Positions 1-9,708 are shown, numbered from the stretch's first letter. The stretch is DNA of 64,000 nucleotides from Pontibacter oryzae (GCF_003576375.1 NZ_QWGE01000002.1:248001-312000), one strand, 5' to 3'. Translations and numbers: made by a program. Notes: generated by a model from the letters alone, not told the origin.

Positions 1-1725
1 TCTGTTTGTGCTAAGGCTGCGCAGCATTTCGTAATTATCCGACCGAATCACTTGTGTGAAGTTATCGATCTCGTTTCGGGGCATAAGGTACTTGTTGAGC
101 ACACGCGTGAAAATCTCGATGCTGGTTTCAAATTCTTCCGGAATTACCTCGTCGGCACCCAAGCGATAGTTTTCCTCCATCTCCTGCACAAAGCGGGTGC
201 GCACAATAATGTGCACTTTGTCGGAGATTTCTCGAATGGAAGCAATGGTTCTTTTCGTTGCCTCCGGGTCAGAGATTGCAATAACCACCACGCGTGCCTT
301 ATGTATGTTGATATGCGCCAGAATCATCGGGTGCACGGCATCGCCATACACTATTGGCTCACCTTGCTTGCGCTCATACTTTACTGTAACGGCGTTGAGC
401 TCTACTATAACATAAGGGATTTTGGCATGTCGCGCAGCTTTCGCCACGTTACGGCCGTTAATACCGAAGCCTATAATAATGATGTGGTCATTTAGGTCTG
501 GCAGGTCGCCGTGGAGCTCTTCGGGATGATGGTTGAAAGGCATGGGTTCTTGCGAAGAAGCAAAAGGGGCAGCAATTTTTTCGGCAAGTTGCCTGTAGTA
601 CCCAATCACAAAAGGCGTAACAGCCATGGTTAACAACGACACAGAGAGGAAATACTGATATGTTTCCTGCGAGAGCAAGCCGCTGTCGATGCCCGCTTTA
701 GAAAGTATAAAGGCAAACTCACCCACCTGAAACAGCGATAAGCCCACCAATAGAGAGATGCGTAACGGGTACTGCAGCATGCGCGCTGCCACCGTGGCAA
801 CCAACCCTTTCAGAATAAAGGCTAAAACTGAAAAGAAAAGTATGACCGGCAAGTGTTGCAGCAAAAAACTGAAATCCAGGAGCATCCCGATAGATACAAA
901 GAAGAAACTGGTAAAAATCTCCCGAAAGGGCAAAATATTACTGGTGGCCTGGTGGCTGTACTCTGATTCTGAAATAATGAGGCCGGCCATAAACGCGCCT
1001 AGTGCCAACGAAAGCCCTAGGCTGGAGGTGAGCCAGGCAACTGCAAAGCAAATAACGACCACGCTAAGTATAAACAGCTCCTTACTTTTGGTCTTGGCAA
1101 CAAGGTAGAGGAGGTTCGGGACCAAGTAGCGGGCACTAATCAACACGAAAACAATCACAAAAGCCCCTTTCAGTGCCATTAAAAATAGTTCTGTGGCGAT
1201 ATCTTCGGAGCCGCCTGCCATCAATGGCGCCACAAGCATCATAGGCACCACTATAATATCCTGGAAGATTAGTATGCCGAGCACTACCCGGCCGTGCGGG
1301 CTATTGATTTCGCCACGGTCTTGCAGTAGCTTGAGCACAATAGCTGTGCTGCTCAGGGCAATTAGGAAGCCCATGAAAACTGCTTGGTTCCACGCAAAAT
1401 CTAACAGCATCATCACCAGCGTGACCAAGCCGATTGTGGCGAGCACCTGGGTAGTGCCGCCTAACAACACCGTGCGCTTGATTAAGGCAAGTTGCTTTAG
1501 CGAGAACTCCATGCCAATAATGAACAGCAGCAGGATTACGCCAATTTCGGCTAGTATCTCAATGTCGTGAGTGGCATTGATAAGGCTTAAGCCATGTGGC
1601 CCGGCAATTACACCAGTGGCCAAAAAGCCAAGTATGGTAGGAAGTTTAAAGCGCTGGAACAGTAGAATAACGACCACTGCCAGGCCAAGTATAATTACAA
1701 CGTCTGAGAGTAAAGGTATCTCCAT
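1..1725 (-). CDS. CPA2 family cation:proton antiporter with TrkA-N domain (KefB-like), C-terminus beyond window
   Basis: An open frame of 575 codons runs without a stop from the ATG at 1725 to the window edge, so the end is missing. The N-terminal ~390 residues form a chain of hydrophobic helices typical of the sodium/hydrogen exchanger fold (start MEIPLLSDVVIILGLAV). From about residue 412 a Rossmann nucleotide-binding motif GFGINGRN begins a TrkA-N (RCK) domain. The last visible residues lead toward a TrkA-C-like segment. The family exchanges K+ or Na+ for protons across the inner membrane, gated by nucleotide or ligand binding at the RCK domain. It stands alone here; a second, shorter CPA2 protein lies at 55466-57133 with a UspA partner. 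The exact ion cannot be read from the sequence. Confidence 0.9.
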   Translation of the reverse strand, partial: MEIPLLSDVVIILGLAVVVILLFQRFKLPTILGFLATGVIAGPHGLSLINATHDIEILAEIGVILLLFIIGMEFSLKQLALIKRTVLLGGTTQVLATIGLVTLVMMLLDFAWNQAVFMGFLIALSSTAIVLKLLQDRGEINSPHGRVVLGILIFQDIIVVPMMLVAPLMAGGSEDIATELFLMALKGAFVIVFVLISARYLVPNLLYLVAKTKSKELFILSVVVICFAVAWLTSSLGLSLALGAFMAGLIISESEYSHQATSNILPFREIFTSFFFVSIGMLLDFSFLLQHLPVILFFSVLAFILKGLVATVAARMLQYPLRISLLVGLSLFQVGEFAFILSKAGIDSGLLSQETYQYFLSVSLLTMAVTPFVIGYYRQLAEKIAAPFASSQEPMPFNHHPEELHGDLPDLNDHIIIIGFGINGRNVAKAARHAKIPYVIVELNAVTVKYERKQGEPIVYGDAVHPMILAHINIHKARVVVIAISDPEATKRTIASIREISDKVHIIVRTRFVQEMEENYRLGADEVIPEEFETSIEIFTRVLNKYLMPRNEIDNFTQVIRSDNYEMLRSLSTNR

Positions 1726-1796
1726 GTAGTATGATCAATTAGTCTAAGGTATTCTTAGCTAAGCGTGTTTGCGTAACCTGTCGTTAAAGCGGGTTT

Positions 1797-2450
1797 TTAC
1801 CGGTTGCCGTTCCACTCTGCGTAAAACTGCTCCAAAAATGCTTCCATATAGGCATGGCGTTGCTGGGCGAGTTGTCTGGCAGTCTCCGTATGCATACGGT
1901 CTTTTAGCAGCAAAAGCTTCTCGTAAAAGTGATTGATAGTAGGGGCGGTGCTGTTTTTATAAGCCTCAAAGGAGTCGTGCATAACCGGCGCTATGGCAGG
2001 GTCGTAGATCTCCCGGTTCTTATGTCCGCCATAGGCAAATGTTCGCGCTATTCCGATTGCCCCTATGGCGTCCAGCCTGTCTGCATCCTGAACAATCCGG
2101 CCCTCGAGCGTATGCATAGAAGATGATGTGCCAGCCCCTTTGTAAGATAAGTCCTGTATGATCTGGCAGATATGTTCAATAAGGTCGCCTTCCAGATCAT
2201 ACTTTTGAAGCCATTCCCTTGCCATTCGAGGCCCAACAGATTCATCACCGTTATGGAACTTATGGTCGCCGATATCGTGAAGCAGGGCGGCAAGTTCTAC
2301 CACAAAGAGGTTAGCTTGCTCGCCGGCAGCAATATTTTTTGCGTTATTCCAAACCCGGAAAATATGCCACCAGTCATGGCCTGACCCTTCGCCGGTTAAC
2401 AATTGCTGTACATATGCTGCCGTTTCCGCAAGAATATCTTCCTTTTGCAT
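1797..2450 (-). CDS. HD domain phosphohydrolase (YedJ-like)
   Basis: A 217-residue soluble protein with a complete HD metal-binding set: His25 and His29 in HDWWHIFRV, the HD doublet His58-Asp59 in ALLHDIGDHKF, and Asp122/Asp124 in DADRLDAIG. This arrangement, with the segment after DADRLDAIG containing YGGHKNREIY, matches the small YedJ-type HD hydrolases (COG1418). Those are assumed to hydrolyse phosphate esters or nucleotides with divalent metal. The physiological substrate is unknown. It lies 71 nt upstream of the antiporter on the same strand and may be co-transcribed with it, but nothing links the functions. Confidence 0.85.
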   Translation of the reverse strand: MQKEDILAETAAYVQQLLTGEGSGHDWWHIFRVWNNAKNIAAGEQANLFVVELAALLHDIGDHKFHNGDESVGPRMAREWLQKYDLEGDLIEHICQIIQDLSYKGAGTSSSMHTLEGRIVQDADRLDAIGAIGIARTFAYGGHKNREIYDPAIAPVMHDSFEAYKNSTAPTINHFYEKLLLLKDRMHTETARQLAQQRHAYMEAFLEQFYAEWNGNR

Positions 2451-2519
2451 TGCTTTAGATTTATACTTCCAAAGCTAAAGAAAAATTACCGCTAAAATCC
2501 AGCGTATCTATTTTTAAAG

Positions 2520-2996
2520 CTAACTAGATAGTATAAGAACGGCATGCTGATGGGGTATTTCCTGCTTAGGAAGATTATCGATGAGATCCTTTTCCAGCGT
2601 TTTGGCCCACGTATTTAGGTAAAGCACAACATCGTCGCGGTTATTGTGCTGCAGGTAGCGCTTCTCTTGCGGTAACAGTTGGCAAACGCTTGGGTCGCTC
2701 AGGGTTTCGAGGTAGGCAAGTTCCTGCCTTGTTATGCCCATGTCCAGCATCTGGTCTATAACTTCATCCAGGGGCAGACCGCTTTGAGGGCAATAGTCGC
2801 GGAGCTGCTCGCGCCAATCGCCATAACGCCACATGGCTGCCCCGTGTATTTTGCTCTTGCTATATTTTGTAATGGTTTGGGCCAGGTGCCCGCAGTTGCA
2901 ACTGCCCATGTGTCCCCACTGGTAGTTTGCCCCTTTGCCGAGGCGAGCGGCTGTTTCGCGCAGCGCCCTTATAAGCTCCACATTAGAATTTGCCAT
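2520..2996 (-). CDS. conserved hypothetical protein, about 158 aa
   Basis: I do not recognise a named domain. I chose the ATG at 2996 (MANSNVELIRALRETAARL); the frame is open up to a TTG at 3050, but the extra 18 residues look untranslated. The protein is soluble and has no signal peptide. It contains GSCNCGHLAQTITKYSKSKIH, with a Cys-x-Cys plus His near residues 30-36 that could hold a metal, and later a run of acidic and helical residues ending in HAVLILSS. Proteins of this appearance are found as single-copy hypotheticals in Cytophagales, from memory and not checked. It is transcribed toward the HD hydrolase gene with a 69-nt gap. Confidence 0.6.
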   Translation of the reverse strand: MANSNVELIRALRETAARLGKGANYQWGHMGSCNCGHLAQTITKYSKSKIHGAAMWRYGDWREQLRDYCPQSGLPLDEVIDQMLDMGITRQELAYLETLSDPSVCQLLPQEKRYLQHNNRDDVVLYLNTWAKTLEKDLIDNLPKQEIPHQHAVLILSS

Positions 2997-3171
2997 AATC
3001 AAGATAGGTTTCTGAAACACTCCGGAGCAGCCTGATTCTAAATACCTCAAAAACAGTTTAAAGGCTGTTGCAGCTTTAATCAGATTTGCTCCTTTATTTT
3101 ATAAGCGTTAGAATTGGCGTATTGTTCAGGCTATTGCCTCCTGTTTTAGATTATTTCATACTTTTTAAATA

Positions 3172-4005
3172 ATGCACCATTTACAGAATCGCTTAACTTT
3201 TATACTTGTACTCGTTAGTTTATACATTGCTCCGCTCGGAGTTAATGGCCAGATACTGAATGTGGAGCGCGCGCGCCTGCAACCAGACTCAGCGAATTAC
3301 TTTACTGGTAAAGCCGGACTTAACTTCTCGATGTTTAACCGAAATGCGGGTAAAAGCAACCCTAACAATTATCTGCAGCTAACGTTTAACGGCGACCTGG
3401 CTTATGTTTCGGAGCTGCACAGCTACATGTTGCTCAATTATTATAACTACCTGTTGGTTAACTATGATTCTAAAGAGCAGCGCAACACTGTGGCTAGCAC
3501 AGGATACGCGCACTTTAGGGTAAACTTTATGCGGAAGCAGCGCCTGTCGTATGAGTTGTTTACACAGCTGCAAGCCGATAAAGCGCGCGGCCTCGACCTG
3601 AGAACACTGGCCGGAGGCGGTATCCGGTATCGCTTACTGAAAGCAGAGTCAAGCGGAGTGTACCTGGGCACCGGCCTAATGCATGAGCATGAGGAATGGG
3701 AAAATATGGAAGAGGATGATCAGTTAATGGTATCCGACCTTATAAAGTCTACTAACTACTTAAGTGCAAAGGCAAAGTTGAACGACAATGCGAGCACCGA
3801 AGGAATTGTATACTACCAGACTGGCTATGCCGATTCTATAGACAAGTGGCGTAACCGGGTGAGTGGCGATGTGTCGTTAATCGTGAAGCTGGGTAACCGA
3901 CTTTCGTTCCGCACAAACTTTAACTGCACTTACGAGGATGAGCCTATAGTGCCCATCACGAACTTTGTCTATGCCATAACTAATGGTATTCAGGTGCAGT
4001 TTTAA
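3172..4005 (+). CDS. DUF481-like outer-membrane beta-barrel protein
   Basis: 277 residues with an N-terminal signal peptide (hydrophobic core about residues 8-24, cleavage near VNGQ). The mature part is rich in alternating polar/aromatic strands such as GIRYRLLKAESSGVYLGTGLMHEHEEW and ends in a strand with terminal Phe (GIQVQF), as expected for a BamA-inserted barrel. Length and strand pattern match the DUF481/YdiY group of small outer-membrane proteins. Function in this family is not established. The gene is isolated: divergent from the 2996 gene and separated by 133 nt from the polysaccharide module. Confidence 0.65.
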   Translation: MHHLQNRLTFILVLVSLYIAPLGVNGQILNVERARLQPDSANYFTGKAGLNFSMFNRNAGKSNPNNYLQLTFNGDLAYVSELHSYMLLNYYNYLLVNYDSKEQRNTVASTGYAHFRVNFMRKQRLSYELFTQLQADKARGLDLRTLAGGGIRYRLLKAESSGVYLGTGLMHEHEEWENMEEDDQLMVSDLIKSTNYLSAKAKLNDNASTEGIVYYQTGYADSIDKWRNRVSGDVSLIVKLGNRLSFRTNFNCTYEDEPIVPITNFVYAITNGIQVQF

Positions 4006-4138
4006 TGCACTCGCTTAAATATAATTAGGTGTAAAGCTGCTGATTCAAGCAATATTTTCATAATTTCACCATTTGAAATGAAGAAACCGGTTAGGTCTTA
4101 GCCGTAAAACCTGGATTAAAGAGTAGGAAATAATTAGA

Positions 4139-4918
4139 ATGCGCAACACCCTTATCGCCTGGTGGTTTATGCTTGGGTTGGTTATTTTTGCCTCCTGCGT
4201 GCCACAAAAAAAGCTGACATTGCTACAGGAAAACCTAGAAGTTAAAAACCAGGGAGAAGCAGATAAGCTTCTTAAAACCTTCGACCTGAACAAACCTGTT
4301 TACACACTCAAGCCGGGAGATGTATTGTCGCTGAAAGTACAGACCACTACACCAACAGAATACAACTTTCTGAATACACCTGCTGTAGTTTCCGGTTCTG
4401 ATGACCCCGTGCTTAGCGGATACACAATTGATACAGACGGATTTATACTTGTGCCTGTTGTAGGCAAAATACAATTGGTAGGGCTGGCTATGCCGGAAGC
4501 CCGTGCAAAAGTTACCGATGCCCTGAAGCCATTTCTCGCTGACCCAACGGTTAATCTTCGGCTTTTAACGTTTCGCTACACTATTATTGGGGAAGTGGGT
4601 GCCCAGGGGCAGTTTACTACCTATCAGGATAATATCAACGTGATTGAGGCCATTGCTTCGGCGGGCGGCTTCTCTGACTATGCTAACCGCGGCAAGATCA
4701 GGTTGGTTCGCTACGAGGATGGGCAGGCAAAGCTGTACAACTTCAGCTTGCTTAATGATAACACTTTGGCCATGAAAAACTTTTACCTGCAGCCAGATGA
4801 CATGATTGTTGTTGACCCGCTCCCAGCTAAGTTCTTCCGCGAGAACGTATTGGGTACCTTCTCTCTCGGCTTTGGTATACTTGCATCCATCGTCCTTCTT
4901 GTAACTAGAATTCAATAG
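4139..4918 (+). CDS. polysaccharide export lipoprotein, Wza/OPX family
   Basis: 259 residues with a lipoprotein signal peptide: the lipobox FASC puts the lipidated Cys at residue 20. A polysaccharide-export (Poly_export) domain begins around residue 55 (TLKPGDVLSLKVQ) and is followed by an SLBB-type segment (FRYTIIGEVGAQGQFTTYQ, about residues 145-200). A C-terminal hydrophobic helix, FSLGFGILASIVLLV, precedes the stop. OPX proteins form the outer-membrane channel through which capsule or exopolysaccharide leaves the cell, working with a Wzc-type partner. That partner is encoded 9 nt downstream. Confidence 0.88.
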   Translation: MRNTLIAWWFMLGLVIFASCVPQKKLTLLQENLEVKNQGEADKLLKTFDLNKPVYTLKPGDVLSLKVQTTTPTEYNFLNTPAVVSGSDDPVLSGYTIDTDGFILVPVVGKIQLVGLAMPEARAKVTDALKPFLADPTVNLRLLTFRYTIIGEVGAQGQFTTYQDNINVIEAIASAGGFSDYANRGKIRLVRYEDGQAKLYNFSLLNDNTLAMKNFYLQPDDMIVVDPLPAKFFRENVLGTFSLGFGILASIVLLVTRIQ

Positions 4919-4927
4919 CCTTTTACA

Positions 4928-7303
4928 TTGGAATCAACATATAATTCTGAAGAAAACAGCTTTATCGACTTTAAAGCTGTCCTGCATTCGGCCCTAGCTA
5001 AGTGGTATCTATTTGTGCTGAGCGTATTGGTTATGCTTACGGCTGCCTACCTAGTTAATAGGTATACTGTGCCCAAGTATGAAATCACCTCATCGGTTAT
5101 GGTATCTGGTAATGCTGCACAAGGTACCTCTGCGGCCGCGCTGCTTTATGGCACAGAACTTTATAAAGGCGCGCAGGGGCTTACCAACGAGTCTATACTT
5201 TTGAAGACAAAAACGTTGGCCCGCAAAACCTTAGATAAGCTTGATTTCAGTGTTAGTTATTTTATACAGGGAAATGTGCTGCTGCTGGAGGCTTACGAAG
5301 ATGATGCTCCGATTCATGTAACTTTTGATACAACAGCCACTACTGTCCCTTATGGTGTAACGTTCAAGATCTTGCTGCAAGGTGAAAACCAGTATGAGCT
5401 TACTACAGAAAATGGAGCCTGGGCCTCAAACATGGCCGGGAAGACATTTGAGTTCGGGAAATCATACTTAGTTAACGGCTTTGCCTTTACAATTGATCTG
5501 TTGAAGCCACAGCCCTTTGAAGGTAACGAAGTGCTTTTTGTCCTTAATGAGCCGGATGCCCTCGCCAAGAGGTATGCCTCTAACTTGTCTGTGTCCCCGT
5601 ATGGCGGCGATGCCTCAGCACTGGTTCTGACGCTAACAGGTAGCACGCCTAAGAAAGACATCGATTACCTGAACGCGCATATGGTAACCTATATGCAGAA
5701 CAACTTGGATATTAAAAACGCTGACGCCGTAAGCACGCTTAGCTTTATAGACCTGCAATTGCAGCAAATCAGCGACTCGTTATACTTTATAGAATCCCGG
5801 CTGGAGGACTTTAAAAAGCGCAATGCCGCCATGGACTTAAGTGCTCAGGGCGCTAAGGTGGCAGGTGAGCTTCAGGCACTGGAAGAGCAGAAAGCTACTT
5901 TGCTAATGAACTCCCGTTACTACGATTACCTGTCGAGCTATCTATCCAAGGAAAACTCAAGCGAACAGATTCAGGCGCCGGCAACACTGGGTATCTCAGA
6001 TCCGGTGCTTAATGCGCTGGTAACCCAGTTGGTCACGTTACAAACCGAACTTAGCGTAGCCTCTAACAACCAGGGGCAGGCAAACCCAGGCATCAGGCTC
6101 AAGCGCCAGCAGTTAACAGAGGTGCGTGCCTCCCTGCTTGAGAACCTGAGCAGCCTCGAGGATGCTAACCAAATTGCGCTTAGAAACCTGAACCAACGTA
6201 TCCAGACCGCTGCCTCAGCCTTGCAGCAGCTACCCTCTTCGGAACGCCAACTAATCAACATCCAGCGTCTTTACAGCCTGAGCGAGAACCTATATGTATT
6301 CCTGATGGAAAAAAGGGCAGAGGCAGGCATTGCTAAAGCCGCAAATACATCAGACGTAACCATACTTAAGGAAGGGTCAATTAATAAGCAAATTGCGCCA
6401 CAGCCGTTGCAGAACTATGGCATTGCGTTTATTGTTGGTTTTGGTTTGCCACTGGCCTTCGTATTCATGAAGGAGCTTATGAACAATAAGATTCACACGG
6501 TAGAAGATATAGCTAAATATACCGCATTGCCTTTGCTTGGCCTTGTAGGACATAATAAGAAAGATGATAACCTGCTTGCCAACCTGAGCCCTAAATCAGC
6601 TTTGGCCGAGGCGTTCCGCACCGTGCGCTCCAACCTTCGCTACATGACTAGCGTGGGCGACGGGCAACAGGAAGGCGGAAAGATTATTGTAATTACCTCA
6701 TCAATAAGCGGGGAGGGGAAAACCTTTTCTGCAAAGAACCTAGCCTACATCATTTCCATCTCCGGCGAGCGCACGTTATTGGTGAATGCGGACATGCGCA
6801 AGCCAAACAACAATACAGACCTGGGCGTGAACAGCAGCAATGGTTTGAGTAACTTCCTGGCCGGGCATACTACGCTAGAGGAGGTTATCCATACTACTAT
6901 CCAGGATAACCTGCACGTGCTACCTTCCGGTGATATCCCGCCAAACCCGTCGGAACTGCTGTTAAGCAGCCGTATGTCAGCCATGATCGAAGAACTGAAG
7001 CAGCGCTACGATTACATAATAATGGATACGCCGCCAGTAGGTATACTTTCGGATGGTTTAGAGTTGATGCAGATTTCAGACGCCAATGTGTTTATGGTGC
7101 GCCAGGATTATACGATCAAGGATTTCCTCAAAAACGTCCAACTTCAGCACGAGTCTGGTAAGATCAGAAATACGGCTATTCTTTTCAACGACGTGGATTA
7201 CAACAAGCTGAACTATGGTTATGGCTATGGTTACGGCTATGGGTATGGCTATTATGCTGAAGACAATGAAACAAAGTCTTTGTGGAAACGAATAAGGACT
7301 TAA
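4928..7303 (+). CDS. polysaccharide biosynthesis tyrosine autokinase (Wzc/BY-kinase)
   Basis: 791 residues starting at a TTG codon 9 nt after the Wza-like gene. Order of parts: Wzz-type chain-length domain with the first membrane helix near residues 26-44, a long periplasmic coiled-coil region, GNVR-like segment, second membrane helix near 497-514, then a cytoplasmic kinase domain. The kinase has a Walker A SGEGKT (about residue 593), Walker A' LLVNADMRKP (about 617) and Walker B YIIMDTPP (about 697). The C-terminal tail carries a GY repeat with eight tyrosines between nt 7216 and 7257, the autophosphorylation cluster. Walker A' in this family usually reads hhhDxDxR; here the first Asp is Asn. 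The protein should couple polymer length and export to phosphorylation cycles. Confidence 0.92.
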   Translation: MESTYNSEENSFIDFKAVLHSALAKWYLFVLSVLVMLTAAYLVNRYTVPKYEITSSVMVSGNAAQGTSAAALLYGTELYKGAQGLTNESILLKTKTLARKTLDKLDFSVSYFIQGNVLLLEAYEDDAPIHVTFDTTATTVPYGVTFKILLQGENQYELTTENGAWASNMAGKTFEFGKSYLVNGFAFTIDLLKPQPFEGNEVLFVLNEPDALAKRYASNLSVSPYGGDASALVLTLTGSTPKKDIDYLNAHMVTYMQNNLDIKNADAVSTLSFIDLQLQQISDSLYFIESRLEDFKKRNAAMDLSAQGAKVAGELQALEEQKATLLMNSRYYDYLSSYLSKENSSEQIQAPATLGISDPVLNALVTQLVTLQTELSVASNNQGQANPGIRLKRQQLTEVRASLLENLSSLEDANQIALRNLNQRIQTAASALQQLPSSERQLINIQRLYSLSENLYVFLMEKRAEAGIAKAANTSDVTILKEGSINKQIAPQPLQNYGIAFIVGFGLPLAFVFMKELMNNKIHTVEDIAKYTALPLLGLVGHNKKDDNLLANLSPKSALAEAFRTVRSNLRYMTSVGDGQQEGGKIIVITSSISGEGKTFSAKNLAYIISISGERTLLVNADMRKPNNNTDLGVNSSNGLSNFLAGHTTLEEVIHTTIQDNLHVLPSGDIPPNPSELLLSSRMSAMIEELKQRYDYIIMDTPPVGILSDGLELMQISDANVFMVRQDYTIKDFLKNVQLQHESGKIRNTAILFNDVDYNKLNYGYGYGYGYGYGYYAEDNETKSLWKRIRT

Positions 7304-7348
7304 ATGTATAGCTTTATTGCTTTCAGCAGCTGACCTTCAAATTAATTT

Positions 7349-8284
7349 ATGCTTAAAAATTCAAAAGTATATGTAGCCGGCCATAGAGGAATGGTCGGTT
7401 CAGCCATCGTGCGAAAACTTAAGGCCGAAGGCTTTTCTGAGATCATCACCCGCACATCCAAAGAGCTTGACCTGCGCAGCCAGGCAGCTGTAGAACAGTT
7501 TTTTACAGAAGAGAAACCTGAGTATGTTTTTCTGGCAGCCGCCAAAGTAGGAGGAATTCAGGCCAATAACACTTACCGAGCCGACTTTCTGTATGACAAC
7601 CTGATGATTGAGGCGAACATTATTCACGCTGCCTATATAACTGGCGTGGAGAAACTGATGTTCCTGGGCTCATCCTGCATTTACCCAAAACTCGCCCCGC
7701 AACCACTCCGCGAAGACTACCTACTAACCGGCGAACTGGAGCCCACCAACGAGCCGTATGCCATTGCCAAAATTGCCGGCATTAAGCTTTGCGAGGCCTA
7801 CCGCGACCAGTATGGCTGCAACTTTATCAGCGTGATGCCTACCAACCTGTATGGCTACAACGATAATTACGACCTGAACAACTCGCACGTGCTGCCTGCC
7901 CTTATCCGCAAGTTTCATGAGGCCAAGGAGGCCGGAGCGACCACGGTAACCGTTTGGGGTACCGGAAGCCCGATGCGCGAGTTTCTTTTTGCCGATGACC
8001 TGGCAGAGGCTTGTTTCTTCCTGATGCAGAATTACGACGGAAAAGAACTGGTGAATATTGGAACCGGTGAAGACGTTTCTATAAAAGACTTGGCGTTACT
8101 GGTTAAAGAAGTAGTGGGATTTGAGGGAAGCCTGGAGTTTGATACCTCTAAACCAGATGGCACACCACGTAAATTGATGGATGTATCTAAACTGCATTCG
8201 CTTGGTTTTAAGCACTCCACGGAACTGCGCGAAGGAATTGCGCTTGCTTATGCTGATTTTAGAAACAAATTAGTGGAAGTATAG
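7349..8284 (+). CDS. fcl: GDP-L-fucose synthase
   Basis: 311 residues, the usual length for WcaG/Fcl. The N-terminal NADP-binding motif is GHRGMVGSA (residues 11-19). The extended-SDR catalytic set is present: Ser near 108 in GSSCIYPK and Tyr137-Lys141 in [10 protein letters not shown]. The enzyme converts GDP-4-keto-6-deoxy-D-mannose to GDP-L-fucose by epimerisation and NADPH-dependent reduction. It follows the autokinase by 45 nt and precedes gmd by 52 nt. Together the two give the complete GDP-mannose to GDP-fucose branch, suggesting fucose or a derivative in the exported polymer. Confidence 0.95.
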   Translation: MLKNSKVYVAGHRGMVGSAIVRKLKAEGFSEIITRTSKELDLRSQAAVEQFFTEEKPEYVFLAAAKVGGIQANNTYRADFLYDNLMIEANIIHAAYITGVEKLMFLGSSCIYPKLAPQPLREDYLLTGELEPTNEPYAIAKIAGIKLCEAYRDQYGCNFISVMPTNLYGYNDNYDLNNSHVLPALIRKFHEAKEAGATTVTVWGTGSPMREFLFADDLAEACFFLMQNYDGKELVNIGTGEDVSIKDLALLVKEVVGFEGSLEFDTSKPDGTPRKLMDVSKLHSLGFKHSTELREGIALAYADFRNKLVEV

Positions 8285-8336
8285 TATATATACTCACTTT
8301 CTAATTTATCTATATTTATAATAACCCTTTACCTTT

Positions 8337-9449
8337 ATGAAAACCGCCCTTATTACAGGGGTAACCGGTCAGGACGGAGCGTACCTGGCAGAGTTGCTTC
8401 TAAGCAAAGGATATAAAGTGCACGGCATCAAGCGCCGTAGCTCTCTTTTCAATACAGAACGAATCGACCACCTATATCAGGACCCGCACGAGCAGAATAT
8501 CAATTTTAAGCTGCACTACGGCGACCTGACAGATTCGACGAACCTTATCCGCATCATCCAGGAAACGCAGCCTGACGAAATCTATAACCTGGCCGCAATG
8601 AGCCACGTGAAGGTTAGCTTTGACACCCCGGAATATACCGCCAACGCCGATGGCTTGGGCACGCTGCGCATTCTGGAGGCCATTCGCATACTTGGCCTGA
8701 CCGAGAAAACTAAAGTATACCAAGCGTCCACCTCAGAGCTTTATGGTTTAGTGCAGGCGGTTCCTCAGACCGAGACCACGCCGTTCTACCCACGCTCTCC
8801 GTATGCTGTGGCCAAGTTGTATGCCTACTGGATTACGGTGAACTACCGCGAGGCCTATGGCATGTATGCCTGCAACGGTATTTTGTTCAACCACGAGTCT
8901 CCGCTACGTGGCGAAACATTCGTGACACGCAAAATTACGCGTGCGGCAACACGTATTGCCATGGGCTTGCAGGATAAGCTATACTTGGGTAACATGGATG
9001 CCAAGCGCGACTGGGGCCATGCCAAAGACTACGTAGAGGCCATGTGGCGTATTCTGCAGCAAGACCAGCCAGAAGACTACGTTATTGCTACAGGTATAAC
9101 CACAACGGTACGTGACTTCGTGAAAATGGCCTTTGCTGAAGTTGGCATTGCGATTGAGTTTAAAGGAGAAGGCATAGATGAAAAAGGCTATGTGGCCCAA
9201 TGCACCAACCCGGAATACCAATTGGAGCTTGGCCGTGAAGTGGTGTGCGTGGACCCTAACTATTTCCGCCCAACAGAGGTTGAGTTGCTGATCGGTGATG
9301 CGACCAAGGCTAAAACCAAGCTGCAGTGGGAGCCAAAGTATGATTTGCCAGCACTGGTGAAAGATATGATGCAGTCTGATATCGAGTTATTCAAGCGCGA
9401 TAGCTACTTGCTGGAAGGCGGACATAGAATCCTAAACTACCACGAGTAG
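8337..9449 (+). CDS. gmd: GDP-mannose 4,6-dehydratase
   Basis: 370 residues. The NADP-binding loop is [15 protein letters not shown] at the N-terminus and the catalytic YxxxK is Tyr156-Lys160 in [14 protein letters not shown], with a Thr/Ser-rich STSELYG segment before it. These are diagnostic for GMD. The product GDP-4-keto-6-deoxymannose is the substrate of the fcl product encoded directly upstream. The gene ends the exopolysaccharide run and is followed 18 nt later by a strong terminator hairpin. No glycosyltransferase, flippase or polymerase gene is present in the window. Confidence 0.97.
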   Translation: MKTALITGVTGQDGAYLAELLLSKGYKVHGIKRRSSLFNTERIDHLYQDPHEQNINFKLHYGDLTDSTNLIRIIQETQPDEIYNLAAMSHVKVSFDTPEYTANADGLGTLRILEAIRILGLTEKTKVYQASTSELYGLVQAVPQTETTPFYPRSPYAVAKLYAYWITVNYREAYGMYACNGILFNHESPLRGETFVTRKITRAATRIAMGLQDKLYLGNMDAKRDWGHAKDYVEAMWRILQQDQPEDYVIATGITTTVRDFVKMAFAEVGIAIEFKGEGIDEKGYVAQCTNPEYQLELGREVVCVDPNYFRPTEVELLIGDATKAKTKLQWEPKYDLPALVKDMMQSDIELFKRDSYLLEGGHRILNYHE

Positions 9450-9466
9450 AATATACACTAGAGTTA

Positions 9467-9512
9467 TAAAAAGAGGGGCCTGCTGACTTGTTCAGCAGGC
9501 CGCTCTTTTTTT
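9467..9512 (+). terminator. intrinsic terminator after gmd
   Basis: Ten-base-pair GC-rich stem (GGCCTGCTGA with TCAGCAGGCC, 9477-9486 and 9492-9501) extended by an outer AAGAG/CTCTT arm and followed by a T run. It closes the polysaccharide module on the plus strand. Confidence 0.85.
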
Positions 9513-9538
9513 ATACTTGAAAAAGTATGGACATAAAA

Positions 9539-9570
9539 AAAGGAGCTTGAGAGTTAACTCAAGCTCCTTT
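9539..9570 (-). terminator. intrinsic terminator of the tRNA-Asp pair
   Basis: Perfect 13-bp stem AAAGGAGCTTGAG (9539-9551) with CTCAAGCTCCTTT (9558-9570) and a 6-nt loop. Read on the minus strand it is followed by a T run and sits 7 nt beyond the 3' end of the second tRNA, so it ends the tRNA transcript. Confidence 0.8.
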
Positions 9571-9576
9571 AAGGAG

Positions 9577-9650
9577 CGGTCTGGACGGGACTCGAACCCG
9601 CGACCTCCGCCGTGACAGGGCGGCATTCTAACCAACTGAACTACCAGACC
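9577..9650 (-). tRNA. tRNA-Asp (anticodon GTC), copy 2 in transcription order
   Basis: Read on the minus strand this folds as a standard cloverleaf: acceptor GGTCTGG with CCAGACC, anticodon stem CCGCC/GGCGG with loop CTGTCAC (anticodon GTC), T arm GCGGG-TTCGAGT-CCCGT, and a G discriminator at 9577. G73 fits tRNA-Asp identity. CCA is not encoded (CTC follows), so it must be added. The 73 nt before the discriminator are identical to the copy at 9710-9782, 59 nt away. Confidence 0.97.
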
Positions 9651-9708
9651 AATACCTTTGATGTTGCAGAGCCTTTTGCTTTGCTTTTTTAAACCGCAGT
9701 TTTATCTG

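Noticed and set aside
52-495. A 147-codon plus-strand frame at the window start
   Set aside because: It is opposite the long minus-strand antiporter frame, which has clear family motifs.
7216-7257. The GGY-TAT repeat at the end of the autokinase as a slippage or frameshift locus
   Set aside because: The codons vary (TAT/TAC, GGT/GGC/GGG) and the frame continues to a sensible stop, so it is a selected Tyr-rich tail.
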